A DNA stretch of 64,000 nucleotides from Datisca glomerata (lineage: Eukaryota > Streptophyta > Magnoliopsida > Cucurbitales > Datiscaceae). Shown piece by piece: positions 24,641 through 36,850 of the stretch. Each line of letters opens with the position of its first letter. Within the stretch, counting starts at the first letter, position 1. The translations under genes and the position numbers were made by a program. The stretch lies in the NCBI GenBank assembly GCA_003255025.1, contig QANY01007217.1, positions 258,033 through 322,032 on the forward strand, given 5' to 3'. Below the pieces are notes generated by a model, which saw only the letters and a program-made list of their open reading frames with translations, had not been told where the DNA came from and did no database searches.

Positions 24641-25500
24641 TCATGAGAAATAACACTGTGGCGGAGTTACAGGACGAGAACTAAACCAGTTAATGACACT
24701 GCAAATTAAACTAAAGCAGGAAAGATCTTTTACCAAAATAAACAAGACACAAACACAATAATAATCTAACCTACGCAAAGACCTCACTAGACAAACCGAA
24801 TACCTCAAATGTGCACATCGAGGTATGCAGTGACAGACTACAACCAGAAACGGCTCATCTTTTCAGATCAGGGACTGAAATACCCCAAATCCTATTTCAA
24901 AGCACCCCGAGTACTCACTTGGCGACAAAAATTGCTCGACCCCTCCAGAATCTCCCTGGGGCAATAATTGAGTCCCGGGAGGTAGGTTTCCTGGTATCAC
25001 ATAATTATTTATTATATTATATTTAATACAAAAATGAAATTAAAAAAAATACTTAGTTGATTTGGTGATGGTTGCTAATTATCCAATATTTGAATACTCC
25101 ATATATATATATATATATATGCCAAAAAAATAATTCATATAGGAAAAAAACAAAAGAATTAAAACAAAAAAATATTTACTATTGCTTCGAAATTGAAACA
25201 AACATAGATTGTAGTCAGGTCCAGCCCAAGTCAATTGATTCAAGCTAGCCAACTCACATTAAGTTTGGTGGGTATTTTTGTTAAACTAGACCCTTAAATT
25301 AACTGTTTTGTAAAAATTGACATTGTCACCAATTTTTGCTTATCTTGACCTCAGACTCACTTTTCTTTCACTTGTTCACTTTTTTCCTCATTGCCCTTCT
25401 TACAAGCTGTCAAATCAAATGGCATGGTCTACTTAATTTACACTCAAAACTTCCCTACCCACCACCTTTGCACACCCACTACGTACTGGGCAAACACCCC
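24641..25500. other. Intergenic, no gene seen
   Basis: Contains an (AT)10 microsatellite at 25101-25120. The frame at 24811-25026 has no recognisable similarity. Confidence 0.45.
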
Positions 25501-25510
25501 ACTACATGCC

Positions 25511-25670
25511 AAGAGAGCGGTAGTTTTCTTTGTCGAAAACCACCTCTTTCTAAATGCACGAAAGTGGCAGTTAAACTGCCACCTAGTGCAATGAATGTGG
25601 TTGTTTCTTAGAGAAACAACCACTTCGTGCAAAGAGAGGAGAAGATGGGCAGTTTCCAGGTTGAAACTGC
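25511..25670. repeat. Cluster of four hairpins with an outer stem
   Basis: Within 160 bp are four inverted repeats. (1) GGTAGTTTTC paired with GAAAACCACC (25519-25543). (2) GTGGCAGTT-A-AACTGCCAC, perfect (25564-25582). (3) GTGGTTGTTTCT paired with AGAAACAACCAC, perfect with a 3-base loop (25597-25623). (4) GCAGTTTC paired with GAAACTGC (25649-25670). Hairpins 2 and 3 are enclosed by an outer stem GCACGAAAGTGG (25556-25567) with CCACTTCGTGC (25620-25630). The order suggests a multi-branched fold. It may lie within the LTR of the neighbouring copia element. Function unknown. Confidence 0.8.
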
Positions 25671-25689
25671 TCTCAATAATCAACATGTG

Positions 25690-25892
25690 ATAGGGCATAC
25701 TGGGTCAGAGCAGTCCTACACCCTCAACTGCTAACACACATCAACAAAACATGTGTAAAAAAGTTAGGCTCCACCTCACATGTCACAGACTTGATTTCTA
25801 CTCACATTGTCTTTAACTTTTTATTTGTATTCACACAGTAAAACACTTAGCTAAGCTTTACTTAATAAAACTTCAAGCTATTAGCTCCAACA
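25690..25892 (-). repeat. Probable 3' LTR end of copia element 1
   Basis: On the minus strand the sequence GCAGGGAT|TGTTGGAGC at 25884-25900 has the form of a polypurine tract followed by a copia LTR start. The LTR would extend to lower coordinates; its far border cannot be set because the partner LTR is not in the window. Confidence 0.4.
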
Positions 25893-28546
25893 ATCCCTGC
25901 ATGAATGAAAATGTCCTAGACAAACAACGACATCAGGAGAAAGAACATATGATTTTTGTTTTATGAGAGTTGTCTTTTAGACTTGAACCTTCCTTATTGA
26001 TGATTTATCGAATTTACTCTAAAGAACAGTGAATAACATTCTTGAACTATCCTTCCTCCTAAATAATACAAGACAATAAATCTCACACTCAACTCATCTT
26101 AATACGTTCAAGTTCATACGTTTTTGTTCATTTTGGTCCTGAACATATATCATGTCTCATGAGAACTTTAGAGAGATCGAGTCATGCACTCTCTCGCAGA
26201 AGTGACCCCAGTTCTACTCTCACATAGGTGACGATGATTAAGAGTATTTTATCTATACTCCTCTTACAAGCAAGATACCAATATCATTAGGTACTAAGTA
26301 TACCATTTATCGTCGAAAAACAACACACTTTCGTTACATCATGGGAATGAGAATAAACAAAGTTTCTTTATGTGTTACGTGAATCATTTCTACTAGTTTT
26401 TCTATTGAACCTAGATCTTGGTATCCCTTGTCAACTAGGTTAAATTCCCACCTGAATGATTCATTGAATAGGCTTTAAACACATTCCCCTCGATGTTAGT
26501 TTTACAAAATCTTTTGATAATCCTTTTGTTAAAGGATTTGCCAGATTTTCATTTGACCTAATAAAGTCAACAAAAATCACACCATTTATGAGCAATTGTT
26601 TAATGGAATTATGTCTACGTCTTATGTGTCTAGACTTACCATTATATGCATTATTCTTCGCTCTAAATATGGTAGCCATATTATCACATTATACACATAT
26701 GGCTGACACGGGCTTCAGCCACACTAGAATGTCTTCCAAAAAATTTCTAAGCCATTCAGATTCTTCGCCAACCTTGTCCAATGCTATGAATTCAGATTCC
26801 GTAGTCGAACGAGCTATACAAGTCTGCTTCGTAGACTTCCAAGATATGGTTCCACCACCTAGGGTACAAATATATTCACTCGTGGATTTAGTGTCTAGAT
26901 TATAAAATATCCAGTTAACATTGCTAAATCCTTCCAAAACAGGTGGATACGTTGCATAATGTAATCTATAGTCAATGATGTACTTCAAGTATCTTCAAGT
27001 ACCCTAACTAATGCATTTCAGTGATCACGTTGAGGATTACTCGTATATCTTGCAAGCCTTCCTACTGAATAGGCAATCTCAGGCCTTGTGCAATTCATGA
27101 TATACATAAAACTTCCAATGATCTGTGAGTGTTCTAGCTGAGATACTCGAACTCCATAATTCTTTCTCAACTTACAATTTGAGTCAAATGGAGTTACAAC
27201 TGATCTGCTTTAAAATTGGCCAAACTTCTTAACATAATGAGATTGTGTAAGGCTATATTCGTTAGAAGTTCACTTCACTTGAATTCCAAAATGACATTTG
27301 TTGGACTTAAGTCTTTCATGTCAAAGTTAGAACTCAACATTTTCTTCGTAGAAGATATTATATCATTATTACTTCTCATTATGAACATGTAATCTACGTA
27401 TAAACATACTATGACAATCATGTCTCCAATACCTTTAACATAAACACATTTGTCATAGTTGTTTATCGAGAAGCTATTCAAGAACATAATGTGGTCAAAG
27501 TTTTCATGTCACTGCTTCAAACCTTGTTTCAATTCGTAAAGAGATTTGACAAGTTTACACACCTTACATTCTTGGCCCTTGACCACGAACCCTTCTGGTT
27601 GTTCAATGTAGATTTCTTCGTCCAATTCTCCATTTAAGAACGCAATCTTAACATCCATTTGGTGCATTTGCAAATTATGTATAGCTACTATTGTGATCAA
27701 CATTCTAATAGAATGTGATCCTCATCACAGGAGAATAAGCATCAAAGAAATCTATACCTTCTTTCCGTTGATAACATTTAGCTACCAACCGTTGTACCTA
27801 TCAATCGTACCGTCAGCTTTTTGCTTCCTTTTGAAAATCCACTTACAACATATCGATTTATTCCTGGGTGGGAGGTCAACCAATATCCAAGTGTTATTTT
27901 ACAAAATGGAATCTATCTCGCTATCAATAGCCTCCCTCCAAAAAGGAGCTTCAAGGTTTGACATCGCCTCTTTGTATGTTTGAGGTTCGGCTTCCTTTAA
28001 ATATGTTAAAAACTCTGGACCAAATATGGAGCTCGTTCTAGCTCTTTTGTTTTTCTTGGCTCAGGTTCAGATTCTTCATCAATCTGTGCTCTAGATGTAC
28101 CTCCATCTACACCTCGTTTAGCAGTTTGACTGTGTTTTCCTTCTTTAAATGGAAACATGTTCTAAAAAAATTCAGCATTAACAGACTCCATAATAGTGTT
28201 GGTACTTATACCCCACAAATTATGGGGTAGTTCAGAACTATTTAACATACAGTTCACAATGTCCTTCAGAGTTCTATTATTCCTTTCAGCCACCACATTT
28301 TGTTGAGACGTGTAATGTGATGTAGTATGATGCACTATGTCATGGTGAGCACAGAATTTAGACAGCGTCGTGGAGCCATATTTTCCACCTCGGTCAGATC
28401 TAAGCACCTATATTTTCTTTCCAAGTTGATTTTCAACTTCAAACTTGTATATCTTAAACATATCCAAAGTCTCATCTTTAGTATGCAACAAATCACATAG
28501 TAGAATTTACTAAAATCATCAATGAATGTTACAAAGTAGTTTCTAT
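25893..28546 (-). pseudogene. Ty1/copia element 1: integrase, reverse transcriptase and RNase H remnants
   Basis: On the minus strand, from high to low coordinates. Integrase core: YFVTFIDDFS just inside 28546, and LRSDRGGKYG, TSHYTSQQN and VVAERNNRTL at 28407-28162. Reverse transcriptase: MDVKIAFLNGELDEEIYIEQ near 27660-27600, LYVDYMFIM near 27390. RNase [13 protein letters not shown] near 26830, and IRRRHNSIKQ to SRGMCLKP at 26640-26470. The active-site phrase is YVDY where YVDD is expected, and several frameshifts are present, so it is dead. Everything between protease and integrase (about 0.9 kb) is missing and LTR A sits at the break. Confidence 0.85.
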
Positions 28547-30652
28547 TGGTCGTCGCGGCGCGTACGCGGCGGAAGCGTGTGGTGCGTGACCATTTAAAAA
28601 ATTAAACTTGCATAATGCCATGATAGTAGAAAAAAACTTTTTATTGAATTTTTTTTCAATCAGTCAGGATTCATGATATATTTATATATTAAATCTACAA
28701 CATACAAGGTTAGAAATCATATACCTCTTGTAGTCTAAAATCAAGCGTCCTTGCGAAACTGATCAATTATCCATTCTCACAAAACCGTTCCAACGATCAA
28801 CAGACTCCGAGATCCACATCAAGATCTTTCAAATAAATCATCAATGCACTAGGACTTGTGTGAGTACGTATAATATAACGAAGACACTTTTCAGTCTCTA
28901 GATCTACTCAACACATGAGATCTAGAGATTTTACTGAGAATGACTTTTGTGTTACGATTCTGTAAAAAAATGTGATGATGATTCTTTTTTAGATTTGATT
29001 AACTATTAATCGAAGAGAAAAATTACTCTAAGAAATTGTGTTATCAACTCAATTCTCTAATTGATGAAATCCCTCACTGATTCAACTAATTGATCTGATT
29101 TGTGCCATCAAAATAATATCTGTATATCTTTCTTTGATAATGGTGTATCAGATATTTTGGGATAATTGAAATTAAAAATTAATATTTAATTTCAAATTAC
29201 CCAATACAGTGGGACCCACTGTATAATGCTGCACAACTATAGTGCCACATGGCAATACAATGTTGCACCCCACTACTGAGTGTCACGTGGCACTACAGTA
29301 GTCCATATCAATCTCGGATACCTAATCAGTGATTGACACGTGACAATTACTGTAAATTAAATATTTATTATAATTAGATAAATATATCAATGTAAGTTAA
29401 TTTAAAATTAATATATCTGATTAATCCTATCAACTAAATTCTCTGTTATTTCAGAAATAACATATTTAGTTTATCCAATCATAATTTAATTATTTAATTT
29501 CATAAATTAGATATTTTGTCTCACTAATCGGTAATTAAAAAATAATCGATAATTATTTATGTATATATATAATTTCTGAAAATTACATTTATATTTATAA
29601 ATAATTTAATTAATTAATCACACATAATTATCTCATAATTAAGTACTTACCCCAGAATAAAAAATTCCTTTGCAAGTTAGTGTTTTTCTCATGTCCTAAA
29701 ATATTCACACTGTAGACCACGAAGTATAAAGGTGACTTGGGGACTATGGTCCTATAATCCTAAGCTTCAATAAATCAGATTATTAATTAAACTCTTTAAT
29801 TAAATAATCTTATTTATTAATTTCATTAATACTCCACTATAAATATGAAATTGCACTCTTAGAAATTATAGATTATATGCACAGAGTATTCTCATGTAGT
29901 CCACTGATATAATCATTTCACGTAGCTCTGGTCAAAATTACCAATTAGACCCTTCTAATTATCTCTTGATCCTTCTAATTTATAATCTTATTATAAATTT
30001 AAGCTCAATAACCACTCAGTTTCATAATTAACACTTAAAGGAACTAATATACGATCCATTAGAAAAGCTTGTATTCCAATCTTGAATGTTCCAATCTTGA
30101 AAGATCATGTTCCCAACTATCGATATCATTGAATCTTCAAACAAAAGTCACTAGCCTGTTTTAAAAACAAACCATAATGAGTAAATCAAAAGATCCATTA
30201 GACATGTATAGGAGTTCATGACTACTCAAGATTCAGACTAATCTACATATGATCAATGAATTGATGAGTATTAAATCTTTATGATAAACAGTACGTTGAT
30301 AAAGATATTAATTCACATTGATTCAATCATAAATAATCTCATTATATAAAGTACCAACACTAAGATGTCTATCCACATCAATGATCCAGATTTATAACAC
30401 ATACATTCATAATGCTTAATGAACTGTACTAGCAACCATTCATTAAAGATTTCATACTTTAATATATCACTGATATGTTAATCCTCTTGTACTAATACAC
30501 GATCATTGCGTATTAATGAATATGAAATTTTCAGATATTTATATAAATTATTCAACAATAATTTAAAAGAACAATTATAAGAAAAATGAAATCTTCATTA
30601 AATTTCATATCAAAATGTCAATAAACATGTTTTGAGGGCATACCCCCCAACA
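28547..30652 (-). repeat. LTR A, about 2.1-kb copia LTR
   Basis: On the minus strand it begins TGTTGGGGGGTATGCCC (30652 downward) and ends ...CCGCGACGACCA (28547), so TG...CA ends are intact. It aligns with LTR C along its whole length. Left flank is integrase sequence, right flank is protease sequence, and no 5-bp target duplication is present. No primer-binding site adjoins it, unlike LTR C. No coding sequence inside. Confidence 0.8.
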
Positions 30653-31576
30653 CTTAGTAACATCAGTATCAACCCACCAACTCGTGGTATCAGTGATAGT
30701 GCACAATTAAAAAATTGTTGCACAAAAGTCGTCCATCTTGGTCACATTAACCATATTCTTGTGACCGTTGTTAGGATTTGTCACTGTGTGGACCTTTTTA
30801 AATAGACAGTCTTTTGCTCTTGTGACTGTTTGTTACTCATATATTTGTTGATGTTTTAACTACTGTTTCTCATGGCCTTCCTTTTGAAGCTTTTAAGGTT
30901 TGGCTTTCTTGCTTCAACAATGTCACTTTCATCTCCATGGAAGACGAAGCCAACAACTTGTGTTTGTTCTACCGGTTGTCTTCTTTGATTCGCATATGAA
31001 CCACAAGATCCTCCATCGTCATGTCCTTTCACTTATGCTTCAAGTCACTCTTGAACTCTTTCCAAGACGATGGTAGTTTCTCAATCGTTGCAGCCACTTG
31101 GAACAATTCACTGATTGTCATTCCCTCGTTGATCAGTTCGTTGAATAAGATCTGGAGCTTTTCGACATGACTAATCACCTTATGCTTGTCATCCATCTGA
31201 TATTCTAAAAATTGTCCGACGATGAATTTCTTGTCCCAGCGTCCTCAGTCTTATACTTTTTCTCCAACACTTACCATAAATCCTTCAATGTCTTGAACGA
31301 AGAATAGACATTATAAAGATTGTCTACAAGATCGCTCAAGATGTAATTTCAGCAAAGAAAATTGGAATGTGTCCATGCTTCCTAAGAAGATGTTGTTTCC
31401 TTAGTCCGTTTGTCTTTTGGTGTGATAGGACATTCTTCCTTCAAAATGTGTGCTAGATTGAGTGTTGTCAGATAGAAAACCATCTTCTGTTACCATCTCT
31501 TGAAATCTTCCCCCTTGAACTTCTCTGGTTTCTCAGTGTGAGGAACAGTCTTCACAATTGCAGATTGTTGCTCCAT
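30653..31576 (-). pseudogene. copia gag plus start of protease (copy A)
   Basis: The minus-strand gag begins MEQQSAIVKTVPHTEKPEKF (ATG at 31576) and continues with frameshifts to the zinc-knuckle region near 30800. It then reaches a protease phrase WWVDTDVTKC that stops exactly at the LTR A border; the catalytic D-S/T-G triad is altered (DTD). A second copy with the same truncation is at 40621-41574. About 88% identity between the two copies is my by-eye estimate over roughly 300 bp. Confidence 0.8.
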
Positions 31577-31857
31577 CGGTAAAAGAAGAATTTCGTCGTT
31601 AGATTGTTGGAACCATAGAGCAATAATGAAAAATAAAATAATTGGATTAAATTGCAACAAAATGATTACAACTGAATAATACAAGTGAACTATTGTAGAA
31701 CAATTAAATGAAAAATTATAGACGAGAAAATAGAAAATTAAATCGGTAGAGGCTTGCCGTACCAATGTCCTAAAGACGAATTTACACCCTCCACAGTTTG
31801 CTTAGAGACTACGGTGAACGTCGCTGCATGGTACAACCACCGTGATCGAAGACGTAG
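31577..31857 (-). other. Untranslated leader upstream of gag copy A
   Basis: Similar to the leader of gag copy C up to about 31690 (shared ATAATTGGATTAAATTGCAAC), after which the two diverge completely. No gene. Confidence 0.5.
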
Positions 31858-32284
31858 CAATATACAGTCCATTAGGAGAGCTTGGTTTCTAAATCTTGTA
31901 AGATCATGTTCCTAGCCATCCATATCACTCAATTCCTAAAACAAAAGTGTCTAGCATGTTTTACAAACAAACCTTAACGAGTGAATCAAAAGATCAGTAG
32001 ACATGTATAAGAGTTCATGACTACTCAAGATTCAAACCAATCTGCATATGATCATCAAGTGATGTGTATTAAATCTTTTTGATAAACGACATGTTAAAAA
32101 AGATATTAATTCACATCGGTCTAGTCATATATAATCTCATTATATAAAGTACCTTCACTAAGATGTTTTTTCACATGAATGATCTGAATCAAGATCGCAC
32201 GCATTCATAATACTTAGTGAACCATACTAACAATCATTCATTAAAGATTTCATACTATAATATGTTGCTGATAGTTTTGTTTTA
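31858..32284 (-). repeat. LTR B1, internal fragment of the 2.1-kb LTR family
   Basis: Corresponds to about 30040-30480 of LTR A (shared CATTAGGAGAGCTTGG-type and TAAAGATTTCATACT blocks). It stops at GTTGCTGATAGTTTTG and is joined directly to an earlier LTR segment, so the internal order is scrambled relative to A and C. Confidence 0.7.
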
Positions 32285-34008
32285 ATTTGAAATTGCCAGT
32301 ATAAAGGGATCCACTGTATAATGGTGCACAACTACAGTGCCACACATCACTACAGTTGGCATAAACCATCATAGTGCCACGCGCTACAGTGTGTTACGTC
32401 ACACCGCAGTTCCATTTAGCACTACAGTGTTACACGCCAACTATTGTAGTGCCAAGTGGCACTACAAGAGTCCTTGGTAATTTATGATCCCCAATCATTG
32501 ATCGACATAAGGTAATTACTGTAAATTAAATATTTAATTTAATAAGATAAATATATAGATATTAGTTAATTCAAAATTAACACATCTAATTATGCCTATC
32601 AACTAAATTATCTGTTATTTCACAAATAACATATTTAGTTGATCCAAATTATTATCTAATAATAATTTAATTATCTAATTTCACAAATTAAATATTCTGT
32701 CTCACTTATCGATAATTGAAAAATAATTGATAATTATATATATAATTTTAAAAAATTATATTTATATATACAAATAGTTCAATTAATTAATTCTTAATTA
32801 ATTAATCACATATAATTATATCATAATTATGTACTTGCCCTAGAATAAAAAATCATTTGTAAGTCAGTCATTTCCTCATATCCTGAAAAATGCACACCCT
32901 AAACTGCGTAGTACAGAAGTGACTTGGAGATCATGAACCTATAATCCTAAACTCTAGTAAAGTAGATTATTAATTAAATTCTTTAAATAAATTATCTTAT
33001 TTATTAATTTCATTATTATTACACTATAAATATGGAATTGCATTCTTAGATATAATAGATTATATTTACAGAGTATTCTCATGTAGTCCACTGATATAAT
33101 CATTTCACGTAGTTCTGTCCTCCAATATTGGTTCGTAAATTAGAAATGGTCAAAACTACCATTTTGCCCTTCTAATTATCTCTTGATCTTTAAGTATCAT
33201 TAATCCACTAGTGAATGACTAATTTATAATTTTATTATAAATTTGAGCTCAATAAACATTCAGTTTCAGAATTAACACTTAAATAAACTAATATACAATC
33301 CGTTAGGAAAGCTTAGATTCCAAATCTTGTAAGATCATGTTCTCAACCATCCATATCACTGAATCTCCAAAAAAAGATACAAGCCTGTTTTACAAACGAA
33401 TATTAACGAGTGAATCAAAAGATCCAATAGACATGTATAGAAGTTCATGACTACTCAGGATTCATACTGATCTACAAATGATCATCGAATTGATGTGTGT
33501 TAAATCTTTATGATAAAAAGCACGTTGATAAAGATAGTAATTCACATCGGTCCAGTCATATATAATCTCATTATATAAAGTACATTCACTAAGATGTCTG
33601 TGTATTAAATCTTTCCTATAAACACCACGTTGATAAAGATATTAATTCACATCGGTCCAGTCCTATATAATCTCATTATATAAAGTACATTCACTAAGAT
33701 GTCTATCCACATCAATGATCTAAATCTAGATCACATGCATTCATAATGCTTAGTGAACTGTACTAGCAACCATTCATTAAAGATTTCATACTTTAATATA
33801 TTGTTTAGAATTTTATTCATTATCTATTATCTTATTCTTCTCGTACTAATTCAAGATCATAGTCTCATTAATGAATGTGGAATTTTTAGATATTTATATA
33901 AATTATCCTGCAATAATTTAAACGAACAATTACAAGAAAAATGTAATCATCATTAAATTTCATATCAAAATGTCAACACATATACTTTGAGGGCGTAACT
34001 CATAGCAA
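32285..34008 (-). repeat. LTR B2, 3' LTR of copia element 2, missing one end
   Basis: Aligns with LTR A from about 29190 to 30650 and lies right beside the RNase H end of element 2, where a 3' LTR is expected. The minus-strand start is diverged (TTGCTATGAGTTACGCCC). A tandem duplication of about 105 bp (33497-33601 and 33602-33706) is unique to this copy. Confidence 0.75.
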
Positions 34009-36850
34009 CCCTCAGTTGCTCTGAAGCAAATGTGACATTTCTCTCAATCTCATGTTACGCATGTGACCTTTAAATGACTTTGTAGGAAATATCTTTGTGT
34101 AAGGATCTGTTAGGTTCTATTCTGACGCTATCTTCATAACAGTCACATCTCATCGATGCACGATCTCCCTTACGAGATGATGTTTCATTTCTATGTGTTT
34201 GCCCCATTTTGTGACTCCTTGGTTCCTTTAAATTCGCTACCACCTCACTGTTGTCATAGTGCAGGATCAGTGGCTTTTCCATATCTTGAACGATTTCTAG
34301 ATCAGTATTAAACTTTCTGAGTCATACCGCTTCTTTCACAGCTTCACAAGCCATTCTGAGTCATAGTGAAATATGCAATGTTGGATTGTTTAACACTTCT
34401 CCAGACTACCGTTCCACCACCAATGGTGAATACTGATCCAGATGTCAACTTTCGACTGTCCCCACATGAATAAACAAACATATAGTTTTTCATTCTCCTA
34501 AGATTCTTGAGAATATGCCCAGAACATAACTCGCATCTCTCAAATATTTCATTTGAAATTTCTCAGCTAACCATTTCTTTACCTTTGACAAAGTTTCTAC
34601 ATCATTCATAATAAGTAGAATATCATCAACATAAAGAACTAAAAAAATCAGTAACTTATCTTTGATGTATTTATAAACACAGGCTTCGTCAACATTTTGC
34701 TCGAAGCCATAAGATTTTATAATCTCCTCAAAGGTAAGATTATACATAAATCTAGATGCTTGCTTTAATCCACAAATGGATTTAAGCAACTTGCATACCA
34801 ATAGATGCTTTCTCCAAGAGGTCATTCAGAAAAGCTGTCTTGACGTCCATTTACCCTATCTCATGGTCAAAACTAGCGGCTATGGATAAAAGGATGCGAA
34901 TGGATTTTAGCATGGCTACATGGGAGAATGTTTCTTCATACTCAACTCCCTCCCTTTGTATATAGCCATTGGCTACAAACCGTGCCTTGAAATTCTCTAC
35001 TTTTTCATCTACATATCTTTTCCTTTTGAAGATCTATTTACATCCAATGAGCCTGACATTTTCAGATGGATCTACAAGTTTTCAGACTGAATTGGAATAC
35101 AGAGATTCCATTTTCTAGTTTGTGGCATCTTGCATTTTCTCATTTTCAGGATCATCCTTTGCGTTTTCATAAGATAATGGATCTTCCTTATCAATGTCTG
35201 ACATTAGAACATGTGCTTCTAGTTCGTAGTGAACTAGTTGTCTCCCAACCCTCCCACTACGACGTTGTACCAGGGTTTTCTTAGCAGGAACTGTGTTTTC
35301 ACTGGTTTGTCGTTTATTAATAGAAATTCAAGGTGGTTTGGCCTCATCAGCCGTTAATTCTTGGAGAACTACATTGCTTCGAGGTTTGTAGTTTTCCATT
35401 AGTCGTGTTCAAGGAATGTGGCATTTTTCGACACAAAAACCTTTTGATCCTTGTGACTATAAAAGTACACAGCTCTAGTCTCTATAGTATAGCCTACGAA
35501 TATGCACACCTCAAACCTTGAGTCTATCTTTCCGGTCTTGGGTCTAAGAATGTGAGTTGAACACCTTCATATGTGGAAATGACGCACACTATGTTTGGAG
35601 CCATTCCATAACTCTAAAAGTGTCTTGCTTATAAACTTAGAGGGTATTTCATTCAAAATGAAAGTTGTCGTGTGTAGTACATATTCTTAAAATGTAAGTG
35701 ACAATGATGAGTAGTTTAATATCGACCTAACCGTATTCAATAAGGTTCAGTTTCTCTTCTCTCCAACACCATTTTACTGTAGCGTTCTAGGTGCTGTGAG
35801 TTGGGATATGATTCCACACTCAACAAATAATTCTTGAATTCTAAATCCAAGTATTCACCACTCGATACGATCGAAGGATTTTCAATGATTTACCTAATTG
35901 CTTTGCAGCTTCAACTTTGAAGTCTTTAAACTTTCCAAAAGTTTCAGACTTTCTTTACATTAGGTAATTATAACCATATCTTGAGTAATCATCAATGAAA
36001 GTGACAAAATGCTCATATCTACCTCTAGCTTGCATATTGATCAGTACACAGACATCACTATGTACTAGCTCAATTGGTTCTTTGGCTCTTTGGCCATTTT
36101 CTGTGAAAGGTCTCTTGGTCATTTTACCATATAGACAGGATTCACAATCAGAAAAAGTTCCAACTTTTAGTTCTCTCAAATTATCATGATTTGTTAACCT
36201 GTTTAACCTATCTAGATTAATATGTCTCAACCTAAGATGCCAAAGATGTGTTATTATCATTATGAGAAACTCTTTTTGTTTGTTACTTTTACGTTTGACT
36301 ACTTTAAATAATTCAGAATTCTTTACGAGCGTTCAATCGGCTTAAGCATGCGCAGTCCATTTATAACTTTAGCATGACAGATATCAAATCCATTCTTAGA
36401 AATAATAAACCTTTTGTTAATAAAAGAAACTTCGAATAACTGTTCTTGCAAAAATGAAAGAGAAATCAAATTTCTCAAAAAACTAGGAATATAATAAATA
36501 TTGTCCAAAACTAAATAATTATATCCAAAAGGTAAACAGACTATCCCTAATACTTTAGGTGACACAAGCGCACCACTACCAACTCTCAAAATGATCTCGC
36601 CATCAGCCAGGTCCCTTGACGAATCAAGCATCTGCAATAAGATTATACATGGTTAGTCGCTCATGAATCAAGTATCCCGGGTGACAAATCATACTCCACT
36701 AAGCAGGCTTCAAGTACAAGTAAATCATATATACCTTTCTTTTTTAGCTCGAAGAGATACTTGTTAGAGTTTCTCTTCTAATGACCTTCAACCCCACAAC
36801 TATCCACATGAAAACTTAATTGTGACTTTATGAGTGTAACCCATAATTTC
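34009..36850 (-). pseudogene. Ty1/copia element 2: gag end, protease, integrase, RT and RNase H
   Basis: Reading down the minus strand. Zinc-knuckle end and linker GIYDLLVLEACLVEYDLSPG (36800-36670). GAG-pre-integrase: VLDNIYYIPSFLRNLISLSF near 36500, LWHLRLRHINLDRLNRL near 36230. Integrase: CESCLYGKMTKRPF near 36140, HFVTFIDDYSRYGY near 35990. Reverse transcriptase: CGLKQASRFMYN near 34760, [15 protein letters not shown] near 34640. RNase H: LHYDNSEVVANLKEPRSHK near 34250. Stops and frameshifts interrupt every domain. It is bounded by LTR B2 below and, through a leader, by LTR C above. The N-terminal part of gag is absent. Confidence 0.85.

Noticed and set aside
26588..26905. Plus-strand frame of 105 residues
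   Set aside because: Antisense shadow of the RNase H domain of copia element 1.
30685..30693. Plus-strand TGGTATCAG, similar to a primer-binding site
   Set aside because: It is 33 bp from the LTR A border and is part of the minus-strand protease coding sequence (DTTSWW region); the element reads in the other direction.
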